A DNA stretch of 64,000 bases, from NCBI RefSeq assembly GCF_004362525.1, contig NZ_SNXS01000005.1, positions 310,001-374,000 on the forward strand, written 5' to 3'. The notes beneath the pieces are model-generated. The model did not search any database and had not been told where the DNA came from. It saw only the letters and a list, made by a program, of their open reading frames with translations. A program made the translations under genes and the position numbers. Position 1 is the stretch's first letter. The number at the start of each line of letters is the position of its first letter. Below are positions 54,656-64,000 of this stretch, in pieces. The DNA is from Roseateles toxinivorans. Lineage in GTDB: Bacteria; Pseudomonadota; Gammaproteobacteria; Burkholderiales; Burkholderiaceae_C.

Positions 54656-55132
54656 TCAGTTACAGCCGCGGGCACTGCCCAGGCCACGCAGAAAGGAACG
54701 CCGCGCCGCGCCCGCGGCGATCGCCGCCGCCACGTCCTTGGAATAGCGCTCGGCGCCGGTCAGCTTGCGCACCCAGCTGCGGAAGGGCACGATGCTCTCG
54801 GCCGTGTTGCGCACCGCGCCCACGGCGGCGTCCCCCATCAACTCTCCACCCCGCTCGACCAGGCCGGGATTCGAGGCGGTGGCCGGCGCATCCAGGTCCG
54901 GCCCAAGCACCTCATCAAGGCCACGCAACTCGGCGGCCAGCGCGGCGCAGCTCGAATCGGCGGGCGGCTTGTAGAGGCGCTGGCGCGCGTCGATCAGGGC
55001 CTGAGGGATGGGGGCCTGCACCAGATTGAAATCGTTCAGCGGTGTCGAGGCGGCATCGGTGAAGCGCGAAGTCTTCGGCACGGCACAGGCCGACAGCGCA
55101 AGGGCCATGACAAACACAAGGGGACGGCTCAT
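54656..55132 (-). CDS. Small lipoprotein of unknown function
   Basis: A 158-residue protein. The start at 55132 (MSRPLVFVMALALSACAVP) gives a signal with lipobox LSAC, so the mature protein should be lipid-anchored from Cys16. The body has two further Cys (SSCAALAAELRGL and GCN at the very end), which may form a disulphide, and a segment ESIVPFRSWVRKLTGAERYS. I recognise no domain. It lies between nudB and the EEP gene on the same strand and probably belongs to the same transcript. Confidence 0.72.
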   Translation of the reverse strand: MSRPLVFVMALALSACAVPKTSRFTDAASTPLNDFNLVQAPIPQALIDARQRLYKPPADSSCAALAAELRGLDEVLGPDLDAPATASNPGLVERGGELMGDAAVGAVRNTAESIVPFRSWVRKLTGAERYSKDVAAAIAAGAARRSFLRGLGSARGCN

Positions 55133-55173
55133 GCGGGCAAGCATAGCAGCGATGCGCACGCTGAAAAAAGCCC

Positions 55174-55629
55174 TCATCGGTGCCCGGCAAACCTCGGCAA
55201 CTGCAGTACCGCCTCGGCGTTGGACGGCGAGAAGCAGCGGTCGGCCGCCTCGCGCCAGGGCAGCCACTGGAACGCCAGGTGCTCGCGCGGCGCCAGGGTC
55301 ACGGTGCGGGCCGAGGGCACGCACAGGCCGAACACATGCTCGGTGTTCTGCACCACGCCGGGCGCATAGCGGTGGCGCCACTGGGGGTAGATCTCGTAGA
55401 TGTTGCGCAGCTGCCAGTCGAGCAGTTCGCCGTCGGCAATGCCGGTTTCCTCCTGCACCTCGCGGCGGGCGGTCAGGGCCAGCGGCTCGTCCAATGTGTC
55501 TTTGGAGCCGGTCACGCTCTGCCAGTAGCCGGGGTGGTCGGCGCGCTCAAGCAGCAGCACCTGCAGGTCCGGTGTGTGGATGACCACCAGCACCGATTCG
55601 GGGATTTTGTAGGGGTGCGGCGGGTTCAT
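55174..55629 (-). CDS. nudB: Dihydroneopterin triphosphate diphosphatase (Nudix)
   Basis: A 151-residue Nudix hydrolase. The Nudix box runs from GSKDTLDEPLALTARR to EVQEETGI; the spacing between the first Gly and Glu is one residue longer than the generic pattern, which I recall in betaproteobacterial NudB. The start MNPPHPYKIPESVLVVIH matches NudB. It removes pyrophosphate from dihydroneopterin triphosphate in folate synthesis. Its position downstream of aspS is a common association. The upstream extension of the frame runs into the REP-like repeat and was rejected. Confidence 0.87.
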   Translation of the reverse strand: MNPPHPYKIPESVLVVIHTPDLQVLLLERADHPGYWQSVTGSKDTLDEPLALTARREVQEETGIADGELLDWQLRNIYEIYPQWRHRYAPGVVQNTEHVFGLCVPSARTVTLAPREHLAFQWLPWREAADRCFSPSNAEAVLQLPRFAGHR

Positions 55630-55658
55630 GGGCGAAGAGGATATCAATCCGTCGATGG

Positions 55659-55710
55659 CCCCGGATTTCATCCGGGCTACGCAAGCCGGGTAGCCCGGAT
55701 GCAATCCGGG
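55659..55710. repeat. REP-like inverted pair between nudB and the TPR gene
   Basis: Units at 55659-55680 (variant core ATTTCAT) and 55690-55710 in opposite orientation. The second unit ends on the base before the TPR gene stop codon. The pair lies between genes of the same strand. Confidence 0.88.
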
Positions 55711-56844
55711 TCAATGCAGCCGCAGCCTTCGCGCAATGGCCTCGGCCTGCGCGGCCAATTGCTCGCCGTCGCGCAGATCGGTGATGTTTCGCGCCGCTTC
55801 GGCCAGGCGGGCCAGATCGGCGATAGCCTGGTCAAGTGCGGCGTTGGTCGACAGCCCGGCCTCGGGCAAGGTGTCAAAGCGTGCCAGCTCCTCCAGCCGT
55901 GCCGGCAACTGCCCCTGATTCAGCGTGGCTTCCAGGCGCTGGCGCTGCTGCTGGTGGTGCCAGCTGGGGCCAAGCTCGCCATGCTCGCGCATCAGCTCGG
56001 CCAGGCGGCCATGGGCCGAGGCCTGCAGGGCGCGCGACTGCAGCGCCTCGGCCAGGGCCAGGGCTTGCCCTGCCCACCCCAGCGCCGCATCGGCCGACTG
56101 CAGCTCGCTGAGCAGCAGGGCCACCTGGGCCTGCAGCCAGCGGTAGCCGCTGCGCTGCGCCAGGTCCAGCGCCTGCCGGGCCAGGGCCAGTGCCTGCGCC
56201 GCCTCGCCGCTGTCTCGGGCGCCGCGGGCGCTGTGCCAGATCGCCTCGGCCTGATAGTCGCGGTGGCCGGCCTCGCGGGCCATGGCCAGGGCCTCCTGCA
56301 GCATCGGCTGCGCGGCCTGCGGGCCCTGGGTGACGCGCAGCGACACCGCGCGATTCAGCGCAATCTTGGCACGCAGATAAGCGTCGGTGGCCAGGCGCGG
56401 ATAGTGGCGCTCGGCCTGCTCCAGCACGCGGCCACCGCGTGCCCAGTCGCCGAAGGCATAGCAGAGGTGGGCCAGGCCGATGCGGGCCAGGCAGGATGCG
56501 CGCGCGTCATCGGCGGCCCAGTCCAGGGTCTGGCTCCAGGCATTGCAGGCCTGGGCATAGTCGCCGCGCTGGTAGTGCAGCCGGCCCTGGGCCTCGGCCA
56601 ATTCGGCGGCCTCGGCCAGGGCCGAGCTCTGCCGGGCCTCGGCCAGCGCCGCCTGCAGCTCGTCCTGCAGCTCGGCGGCACGGCCCCAGCGCTCCAGCAC
56701 GAAGAAGGCACCAAGCAGCGCCGCCCGCGCCAGGGTCGGGTCTTGCGCCCGCATCAGCCGCTGCAAGCGCGGCAAGGCCAGCCCGGGATGGCGCATGACG
56801 ACACGCTCCCAGCGGAGCTTGTCGTTGCGGCCCGAGGCTGGCAT
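55711..56844 (-). CDS. TPR-like helical repeat protein between aspS and nudB
   Basis: A 377-residue soluble, Ala-rich, all-helical protein with TPR-like repeats (GRLHYQRGDYAQACNAWSQTL, AALGWAGQALALAEALQSRA). It recalls the TPR protein at 22.1 kb and the TPR parts of the two GGDEF proteins, but has no output domain. The start at 56844 (MPASGRNDKLRWER) lies 16 bases after the aspS stop, so it may be co-transcribed with aspS. Function unknown; insertion of this gene splits the usual aspS–nudB neighbourhood. Confidence 0.72.
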   Translation of the reverse strand: MPASGRNDKLRWERVVMRHPGLALPRLQRLMRAQDPTLARAALLGAFFVLERWGRAAELQDELQAALAEARQSSALAEAAELAEAQGRLHYQRGDYAQACNAWSQTLDWAADDARASCLARIGLAHLCYAFGDWARGGRVLEQAERHYPRLATDAYLRAKIALNRAVSLRVTQGPQAAQPMLQEALAMAREAGHRDYQAEAIWHSARGARDSGEAAQALALARQALDLAQRSGYRWLQAQVALLLSELQSADAALGWAGQALALAEALQSRALQASAHGRLAELMREHGELGPSWHHQQQRQRLEATLNQGQLPARLEELARFDTLPEAGLSTNAALDQAIADLARLAEAARNITDLRDGEQLAAQAEAIARRLRLH

Positions 56845-56860
56845 GGGGTTCAGGCTGCGG

Positions 56861-58654
<1,794 letters not shown>

Positions 58655-58781
58655 CAAACTTCTCCGTAATCGGTTCGTGGGCAGCGCCGAGCAATGGCCA
58701 GGGGCGTTGCATTCAAAAAGGGTGAATCAGGGGCGCTGGCGGGCTGTGAAAGCCTTCAGGGTTGAGCACTTGCCGGGGCGC

Positions 58782-59441
58782 TCAACCCGGCTGATTTCGG
58801 CCGGCCTCGGGCACGAGCACCAGGTGCTCCTCGACCGGCGCCACCACACCCATCGAGATGATGTGCTTCAGCGCCGCGTCGACACTCATGCGCAGCGGAA
58901 TGACCTCGGCACGCGGGACCATCAGGAAGAAGCCCGAGGTCGGGTTCGGTGTGGTCGGCACATAGAGGCTGACATGCTCGGTCTGCAGGTGCTGGGCCAC
59001 CTCGCCGCTGGGCTTGCCGGTGACGAAGGCAATCGTCCAGGAGCCGTGGCGCGGGTACTGCACCAGCACCGCCTCGCGAAAGGCATTGCCGCTGCTCGAG
59101 AACAGCGTGTCCGAGACCTGCTTCACCGAGCTGTAGATCGACTTGACGATGGGCGTGTTCGACAGGATGCGGTCCTGCTGGCGGAACCACCACTGGCCGA
59201 AGATATTGGCCACGAACATGCCCGTCAGCAGCAGCGCGCTGACCAGCACCAGCACGCCCAGGCCCGGGATCGAGCGCAGGCTCTCGACATTGGCATGCAG
59301 CGAGGCCGGCAGCAGGGTCTGCGTGGCCGTCAGCAGCCAGGCAAACACACCGTCGATCAGGCCCAGCACCCACAGCAGCACCCAGATGGTGATGGCCAGG
59401 GGCAGCCAGACGAGCAGGCCGGTGATGATGTATTTCTTCAC
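58782..59441 (-). CDS. DUF502 membrane protein
   Basis: A 219-residue inner-membrane protein with two N-terminal helices (IITGLLVWLPLAITIWVLL and GVLVLVSALLLTGMFVANIF) and a C-terminal soluble domain. IPGLGVLV, NTPIVKSIYSSVKQVSDTLF and PTTPNPTSGFFLMVPR are DUF502 signatures. The start is GTG at 59441, set by AAGGA. Function unknown. It is part of the fmdB–DUF502–aspS order seen in many betaproteobacteria. Confidence 0.9.
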   Translation of the reverse strand: MKKYIITGLLVWLPLAITIWVLLWVLGLIDGVFAWLLTATQTLLPASLHANVESLRSIPGLGVLVLVSALLLTGMFVANIFGQWWFRQQDRILSNTPIVKSIYSSVKQVSDTLFSSSGNAFREAVLVQYPRHGSWTIAFVTGKPSGEVAQHLQTEHVSLYVPTTPNPTSGFFLMVPRAEVIPLRMSVDAALKHIISMGVVAPVEEHLVLVPEAGRNQPG

Positions 59442-59466
59442 GAAGATCCTTAGGCGCGGCGCCGAC

Positions 59467-59751
59467 TCAGACGCTGGAAGCGGGGGCAGGCGGTGGCGGT
59501 GCCGCAGGCGCGGCGCTGCTGTCGGCGGCGGGCTTGGCATCAACGGCCGGCGCGCTGGTCGCAGCGGCGCCGCCCTTGAAGTCGGTCGCATACCAGCCCG
59601 AGCCCTTGAGCTGGAAGCCGGCGGCGGTGACCTGTTTCTGGAACGACTCGGCCCCGCAGGCCGGGCAGGTGGTGAGCTGCGGATCGGAGATCTTTTGCAA
59701 CACGTCTTTGGCGTGGCCGCAGGCCGCGCAACGGTAGGCATAGATCGGCAT
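59467..59751 (-). CDS. FmdB family zinc-ribbon protein
   Basis: A 94-residue protein. The first 45 residues are the zinc ribbon: MPIYAYRCAACGHAKDVLQK and LTTCPACG provide four Cys. The rest is an Ala/Pro-rich tail of low complexity. The family is regulatory by annotation, but its actual role is unknown. It is the first gene of the leftward aspS block. Confidence 0.9.
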   Translation of the reverse strand: MPIYAYRCAACGHAKDVLQKISDPQLTTCPACGAESFQKQVTAAGFQLKGSGWYATDFKGGAAATSAPAVDAKPAADSSAAPAAPPPPAPASSV

Positions 59752-59778
59752 GTCTAAACCCTTGATTTAAAACGCGAA

Positions 59779-59784
59779 ATTATA
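59779..59784 (-). promoter_or_regulatory. Consensus -10 box upstream of fmdB
   Basis: Read on the minus strand the six bases are TATAAT, 28 bases before the fmdB start. No good -35 is visible; the upstream side is GC-rich and then a REP-like unit. Likely promoter of the fmdB–DUF502–aspS block. Confidence 0.45.
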
Positions 59785-59809
59785 GCGGGCGGGCGCCCGG
59801 CGGGATTTT

Positions 59810-59831
59810 GTAGCCCGGATGGAATCCGGGG
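59810..59831. repeat. Single REP-like unit between fmdB and symporter genes
   Basis: One unit with core CCCGGATGGAATCCGGG (loop GGA instead of GCA). It lies downstream of the symporter stop codon and upstream of fmdB. Confidence 0.85.
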
Positions 59832-59841
59832 CCACGTGGGA

Positions 59842-61290
59842 TCAATGCGTCACGCCCTGCAACTTGTGATGCGAGCCATGGTGGTTCTTCAGCGCCTGCG
59901 GACCCAGCGAGCCGACCAGCATGCCCACCACCGCCATCAGCACACCCACCAGCTGGGCCGGAAACTCCTCGCCGGCCGGGGTGAGCATGAACACCAGCCA
60001 GGAGACGATGCCCAGCACGATGGAGAAGATCGCCCCCTGCGTGGTGGCGCGCTTCCAGTACAGGCCGAACACCAGCGGCACGAAGGCACCGACCAGGGTC
60101 ACCTGATAGGCACCCGACACCATGTCGTAGATCGAGGTGCCCTGCAGCGCGATCGCATAGGCGCAAACCAGGCAGCTGAACACCAGCACGGCGATACGCA
60201 TCGTGCGCAGCTCCTGCTGGTCGCTGATGCGGGGGCGGAACTGGCGCCAGATGTTCTCGACGAAGGTGACCGAGGGCGCCAGCATCGTGGCCGAGGCGGT
60301 GGACTTCAGCGCCGACAGCAGCGCGCCGAAGAAGATCACCTGCATCACGAAGGGCATGCGCTCCATCACCAGCGTGGGCAGCACCTTCTGCGGATCATCC
60401 TTCAGCAGCGCATCGGTCTGCTCCGGCATGATGATCAGCGCGCTGACGATCAGGAACATCGGCACGAAGGCGAACAGGATGTAGAAGATGCCGCCGATCA
60501 CCGGGCCCTTGGTCGCCGCCTGCACGTTCTTGGCCGACATCACGCGCTGGAACACGTCCTGCTGGGGGATCGAACCCAGCATCATGGTGATGGCCGCGGC
60601 GATGAAGAACACGATGTCGTGGAAGCTCGGCTCGGGGAAGAAGCGGAACAGGTCCTTGCTGCTGGCCAGTGCGATCACCTTCCCGGCGCCGCCGGCCATA
60701 TTGCCGGCGAACACGGCGAGTACCGTCAGGCCGACGACCAGGATGATCATCTGGATGAAGTCGGTCACAGCCACCGACCACATGCCGCCAAACAGCGTGT
60801 AGGCCAGGATGGACACGGTGCCGATGACCATGCCCATGGGCACGCTGATGGCGCCGCCCGACAGCAGATTGAACACCAGGCCCAGCGCCGCCACCTGCGC
60901 CGCCACCCAGCCCAGATAGCTGAGGATGATGATCAGCGAGCACACCACCTCGACTGCGCGGCCATAGCGCTCGCGGTAGTAATCGCTGATCGTCAGCAGG
61001 CTCATCTTGTAGAGCTTGGCGGCAAAGAACACGCCCACCAGGATCAGGCAGGTGCCGGCGCCGAACGGGTCTTCGATCACGCCGTTCAGGCCCGAGTTGA
61101 TGAACTTGGCCGGAATGCCCATCACCGTCTCGGCCCCGAACCAGGTGGCGAAGGTGGTGGTGATGATCATCACCAGCGGCAGGTTGCGCCCGGCAATGGC
61201 GAAGTCGGCCGTGTTCTTCACGCGCTTGGCGGCCCACAGGCCGATGGCGATGGTGAAGAACAGATAGACGAAGACCAGGGTCAAGAGCAT
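59842..61290 (-). CDS. Sodium:solute symporter family protein
   Basis: A 482-residue membrane protein with about 13 hydrophobic helices. SSF features are visible: FAIAGRNLPLVMIITTTFATWFGAETVMG across the first helices (two segments), GGMWSVAVTDFIQM and GSIPQQDVFQRVMSAKN. These carriers use the Na+ gradient to import sugars, amino acids, vitamins or carboxylates; the substrate cannot be assigned. It is separated from its neighbours by gaps containing REP-like units on both sides, so it is probably a single-gene unit. Confidence 0.88.
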   Translation of the reverse strand: MLLTLVFVYLFFTIAIGLWAAKRVKNTADFAIAGRNLPLVMIITTTFATWFGAETVMGIPAKFINSGLNGVIEDPFGAGTCLILVGVFFAAKLYKMSLLTISDYYRERYGRAVEVVCSLIIILSYLGWVAAQVAALGLVFNLLSGGAISVPMGMVIGTVSILAYTLFGGMWSVAVTDFIQMIILVVGLTVLAVFAGNMAGGAGKVIALASSKDLFRFFPEPSFHDIVFFIAAAITMMLGSIPQQDVFQRVMSAKNVQAATKGPVIGGIFYILFAFVPMFLIVSALIIMPEQTDALLKDDPQKVLPTLVMERMPFVMQVIFFGALLSALKSTASATMLAPSVTFVENIWRQFRPRISDQQELRTMRIAVLVFSCLVCAYAIALQGTSIYDMVSGAYQVTLVGAFVPLVFGLYWKRATTQGAIFSIVLGIVSWLVFMLTPAGEEFPAQLVGVLMAVVGMLVGSLGPQALKNHHGSHHKLQGVTH

Positions 61291-61337
61291 GGCGAGGGCC
61301 TCACGCGGTTTTGAGTCGGAGCGGATTATCTCTATTT

Positions 61338-61359
61338 GTAGCCCGGATGAAATCCGGGA
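61338..61359. repeat. Single REP-like unit between symporter and ubiB
   Basis: One unit with core CCCGGATGAAATCCGGG (loop GAA). It lies between the ubiB stop (61366) and the symporter start (61290) on the same strand and could end ubiB transcription. Confidence 0.85.
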
Positions 61360-61365
61360 ATGCCG

Positions 61366-62919
61366 TCACGAAAAACGCAATGTGACCTGCGCCACCAGCA
61401 GCCCAAGCACAAACCCGCCCCCGGCCCAGATCACGCCCTGCAGCAGCCGGTTGGTGCGGCGCTGCTCGGCCAGCAGTGCGATCAGCGCCTGCTGCTCTCC
61501 GCGGGAACTCTGGGACTTCAGCGCGTCATGCAGCAACCGCGGCAGCTCGGGCAGCATCTGGGCGTAACGCGGGGCTTCTTTCTTCAGCCGCTCGGCCAGG
61601 CCGCGCCAGCCGACCTGCTCGTTCATCCAGCGCTCCAGGAAGGGCTTGGCCGTGGCCCAGAGGTCGAGCTCCGGGTCCAGCTGGCGGCCCAGGCCTTCGA
61701 CATTGAGCAGGGTCTTCTGCAGCAGCACCAGCTGTGGCTGGATCTCGACATTGAAGCGGCGCGAGGTCTGGAACAGGCGCATCAGCACCTGGCCGAGCGA
61801 GATGTCCTTCAGCGGCCGGTCGAAATGCGGCTCGCAGACGGCGCGCACCGCGCCCTCCAGCTCATCGACCCGGGTGTTGGGCGGCACCCAGCCCGACTCC
61901 ACGTGCAGTTCGGCCACGCGCTTGTAGTCGCGCTGAAAGAAGGCGATGAAGTTCTGCGCCAGGTACTCCTTGTCGTTCTCCGACAGGGTGCCGATGATGC
62001 CGAAGTCCAGCGCGATATAGCGGCCGAAGGTGGCCGGCTCCAGGCTCACCTGGATATTGCCCGGGTGCATGTCGGCGTGGAAGAAGCCATCGCGGAACAC
62101 CTGGGTGAAGAAGATGGTCACGCCATCGCGGGCCAGCTTCGGAATGTCAACGCCGGCTTCGCGCAGGCGCTGCGCCTGGCTGATGGGCACGCCCTTCATG
62201 CGCTCCATCACCAGCACCTCGGTCTTGCAGTACTCCCAGACCATCTCGGGCACCAGCACCAGGTCCAGCCCCTCCATATTGCGGCGCAGCTGGGCGGCGT
62301 TGGCCGCTTCGCGCACCAGGTCCAGCTCGTCATGCAAATAGGTGTTGAACTCGGCCACCACCTCGCGCGGCTTCAGGCGCCGGCCATCGGCGCTGAGCCG
62401 CTCGACCCAGCCGGCAATGGTGCGCAGCAGGGCGAGGTCGTCCTCGATGATGTCCAGCATGCCCGGGCGCAGCACCTTCACCGCCACCTCGCGGCCGTCC
62501 ATCAGCGTGGCGAAGTGCACCTGCGCGATCGAGGCGCTGGCCACCGGCTCGGCCTCGAAACTGGCAAAGATGTCCTCGATCCGCCGGCCCAGCGCCCGCT
62601 CCACCAGCACCCGGGCCTGGGCGGCGGGGAATGGCGGCACGCTGTCCTGCAGCTTGGCCAGCTCGTCGGCAATATCGGCCGGCAGCAGGTCACGCCGGGT
62701 GGACAGCACCTGGCCGAACTTGACGAAGATCGGCCCCAGCCGCTCCAGCGCCATGCGCATGCGCGCACCACGCGGCTGGTCCCAGCGGCGACCCACCAGG
62801 GTGGCGCGGCGCAGCCAGCGGTAGCGCTGGCCGCTCAAGGAGCCCAGGGCCAGGTTGTCCAGCCCGAAGCGGAAAACAGTGACGATGATCAGCAGGAGCC
62901 GGGCGAGATACCTCATCAT
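61366..62919 (-). CDS. ubiB: UbiB, ADCK-type kinase-like protein for ubiquinone biosynthesis
   Basis: A 517-residue protein. The UbiB hallmark [14 protein letters not shown] (KxGQ motif, about residue 67), the Ala-rich [11 protein letters not shown] loop, VAVKVLRPG with the catalytic Lys, [12 protein letters not shown] and ALDFGIIG are all present. A C-terminal membrane helix ([19 protein letters not shown]) anchors it. It is an atypical ATPase needed for ubiquinone synthesis or movement of its lipid precursors. Its start overlaps the ubiJ stop (ATGA). Confidence 0.94.
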   Translation of the reverse strand: MMRYLARLLLIIVTVFRFGLDNLALGSLSGQRYRWLRRATLVGRRWDQPRGARMRMALERLGPIFVKFGQVLSTRRDLLPADIADELAKLQDSVPPFPAAQARVLVERALGRRIEDIFASFEAEPVASASIAQVHFATLMDGREVAVKVLRPGMLDIIEDDLALLRTIAGWVERLSADGRRLKPREVVAEFNTYLHDELDLVREAANAAQLRRNMEGLDLVLVPEMVWEYCKTEVLVMERMKGVPISQAQRLREAGVDIPKLARDGVTIFFTQVFRDGFFHADMHPGNIQVSLEPATFGRYIALDFGIIGTLSENDKEYLAQNFIAFFQRDYKRVAELHVESGWVPPNTRVDELEGAVRAVCEPHFDRPLKDISLGQVLMRLFQTSRRFNVEIQPQLVLLQKTLLNVEGLGRQLDPELDLWATAKPFLERWMNEQVGWRGLAERLKKEAPRYAQMLPELPRLLHDALKSQSSRGEQQALIALLAEQRRTNRLLQGVIWAGGGFVLGLLVAQVTLRFS

Positions 62920-63467
62920 CGGGAAGCGCGGCCGCTGCCATTCGACCCCATGGGGTTGATCGCCGCCACCGACTGCGCCAGCTTGGCGCCCGCGGCGGCT
63001 ATTGCCCTGCCCCAGCGCGCCAGCTCATGGGCAGGCGCCGGGCCCATGAGCTTGGCCAGGTCGTCCTCGATGTCCCAGCGCAGGTTCTGCATCAGCCAGT
63101 TCATGTCGGTGGCCAGGCCGGCATCACCCTGGATCTCGACCTTGGGGCGCTCGCCGGTCAGCGCACCCAGGGCCATCGCCGCCGGGTTGGAGGCATCAAG
63201 CTGCACCCGCAGCGAGGGCTGCTCGGGCACAGCCTCCAGCCGTTCCAGCAGGCCGGCCGGGGTGATCTGCAGGGCCAGCGCGGGCGGCACCGGCAGCAAC
63301 GCCGGCCAGCCCTTGAGCTCGACCAGCACCGTGGCCCCCTGGTGCGGCCTGAGCCGTTCCATGGCCACAGACTCGCGGGAGAGCACATGGTTGAGCAGCA
63401 GGGTCAGGCGGTCCTGGGCTGCCGGCGCGAGCAGCGATATCCACTGGGAAGTCATTTCTTGAAGCAT
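62916..63467 (-). CDS. ubiJ: Ubiquinone biosynthesis accessory factor UbiJ (SCP2 domain)
   Basis: A 183-residue protein with a lipid-binding SCP2-like fold: [50 protein letters not shown] (in two segments) is the conserved UbiJ part. It binds ubiquinone intermediates in the soluble Ubi complex. The coupling to ubiB supports the assignment; ubiE, the usual third gene, is not seen here. The start is uncertain among 63485, 63467 and 63455. Confidence 0.82.
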   Translation of the reverse strand: MLQEMTSQWISLLAPAAQDRLTLLLNHVLSRESVAMERLRPHQGATVLVELKGWPALLPVPPALALQITPAGLLERLEAVPEQPSLRVQLDASNPAAMALGALTGERPKVEIQGDAGLATDMNWLMQNLRWDIEDDLAKLMGPAPAHELARWGRAIAAAGAKLAQSVAAINPMGSNGSGRASR

Positions 63468-63658
63468 GGGACGGATTGTAGGCATCCCTAACCCCGAGGC
63501 TCTTGTCACATTAAAGCCACCGGAAAGGCACTTGAATTGAGAGAGAATCCACAGCCAAACGCCCGGACAGGGGGGGTTATATGGAGACTGTCCCGAGCGA
63601 AAATGCCCCATTCCGGGCGTTCGCCATGGCGTAGCACATTCGAGAGTCAGCGAAAACG

Positions 63659-64000
63659 ATGTTCGAAGACCGAAGTTATAAACGTACCTTTTACAGCGCA
63701 CCCCAGTCGGTCGAGTCGCTCATTGCCGCCTTCATGGAGCCGAGCATCATTGTGCTCACCTACCTGGCGGTCAATTCCCATTTTGGCGAGGAGGTGCTGC
63801 GCTCCACCCTGACGCTGTGCCTGCTGATCTTCGCCCTCACCTTCCCGGGGCGCAGCCGCTTTGGCGACCATCCGGTCAGCGCCGCCGTCGATGTGGTCAC
63901 CTCCTGGGTCTGGCTGCTGGTCATTCTGGGCCTGTGCGGCTATGCCACCAGCAGCATGAGCTACTTCGAGCGCGATGTGCTGATGTGGTGGGCCATCCTG
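63659..64000 (+). CDS. Undecaprenyl-phosphate sugar phosphotransferase, N-terminal part (runs off window)
   Basis: The first 114 residues of a protein that continues past the end. MFEDRSYKRTFYSAPQSVES is followed by hydrophobic segments (IIVLTYLAVN, LTLCLLIFALTFPG, VVTSWVWLLVILGLCGYA), the N-terminal membrane domain of WcaJ-type initiating transferases. Such enzymes place the first sugar phosphate on undecaprenyl phosphate for exopolysaccharide. The catalytic domain lies outside the window, so this is by resemblance of the N-terminus. The 191 bases before it hold its promoter, which I could not define. Confidence 0.7.
   Translation, partial: MFEDRSYKRTFYSAPQSVESLIAAFMEPSIIVLTYLAVNSHFGEEVLRSTLTLCLLIFALTFPGRSRFGDHPVSAAVDVVTSWVWLLVILGLCGYATSSMSYFERDVLMWWAIL

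Noticed and set aside
59836-61314. Long open frame antisense to the symporter gene, very rich in His and Gln
   Set aside because: The composition mirrors codons of membrane helices read in reverse; no start signal or family match.
61360-63462. Long open frame of about 700 codons antisense to ubiB-ubiJ
   Set aside because: Same GC-bias effect; His/Gln/Arg-rich with no recognisable domain, opposite two well-supported genes.
63526-63541. Sigma-54 promoter (AGGCAC-N5-TTGA) before the sugar transferase gene
   Set aside because: The -24 part fits but the -12 GC is replaced by GA, a nearly invariant position; not strong enough to call.

Overview
This is a high-GC, gene-dense chromosomal window from a betaproteobacterium, most likely Burkholderiales of the Roseateles/Paucibacter/Rubrivivax type. 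That placement is inferred from gene content and order: the fmdB – DUF502 – aspS – nudB – EEP nuclease – clsB block, ubiJ-ubiB, ctpA-moeB, a hut cluster with the HutF/HutG branch, PEP-CTERM proteins and many GGDEF proteins. No rRNA is present to settle it. I see no prophage, transposase, integrase or CRISPR array, and no gene-free stretch longer than 300 bases.

Layout. 0-4 kb: the 3' end of a large YDG-repeat adhesin-like gene and two tandem membrane diguanylate cyclases. 4-11.2 kb: a VWA/CoxE-like gene coupled to tamA and tamB, then tRNA-Arg(CCU), whose CCA end lies inside a perfect hairpin. 11.4-18.6 kb: divergent Fe3+-type ABC permease and ATPase genes, ctpA, moeB, a LOG-family gene and arginase. 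18.7-22 kb: a secreted PEP-CTERM-like gene followed by a tight five-gene cassette (three tail-collar proteins, a GNAT acetyltransferase, a Tat-like/DUF6916-like exported protein). A 10-bp tandem repeat follows it. 22-29.2 kb: TPR proteins, two with GGDEF output, around a DUF429 gene and an S10 peptidase. 29.3-34.1 kb: asparaginase, DUF3820, DTW tRNA-modification enzyme, a small Cys-motif protein and two transporters (MFS; EamA with a His-rich tail). 34.2-38.4 kb: two divergent PEP-CTERM proteins, then a lipoprotein / ECF sigma / ankyrin membrane protein operon.

38.5-49.4 kb is a complete histidine-utilisation locus. hutC-D-I-G-F run leftward, each overlapping the next by four bases, and hutU-hutH run rightward from a shared control region. 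A CTTG-N6-CAAG operator fills the spacer of the hutU promoter. A NitT/TauT-type ABC importer follows hutH. 49.5-52.4 kb: a periplasmic sugar-type binding protein translationally coupled to a membrane GGDEF sensor. 52.5-59.8 kb: a leftward block of housekeeping genes (clsB, EEP, lipoprotein, nudB, TPR, aspS, DUF502, fmdB). 59.8-64 kb: a sodium:solute symporter, ubiB-ubiJ, and the 5' end of an undecaprenyl-phosphate sugar transferase running off the window.

Twelve copies of a REP-like palindrome (core CCCGGATGCAATCCGGG) occur at six intergenic sites, all between 43.2 and 61.4 kb. The strongest candidates for an uncharacterised system are the collar/GNAT/DUF6916 cassette, the binding-protein/GGDEF pair and the sigma/ankyrin operon.
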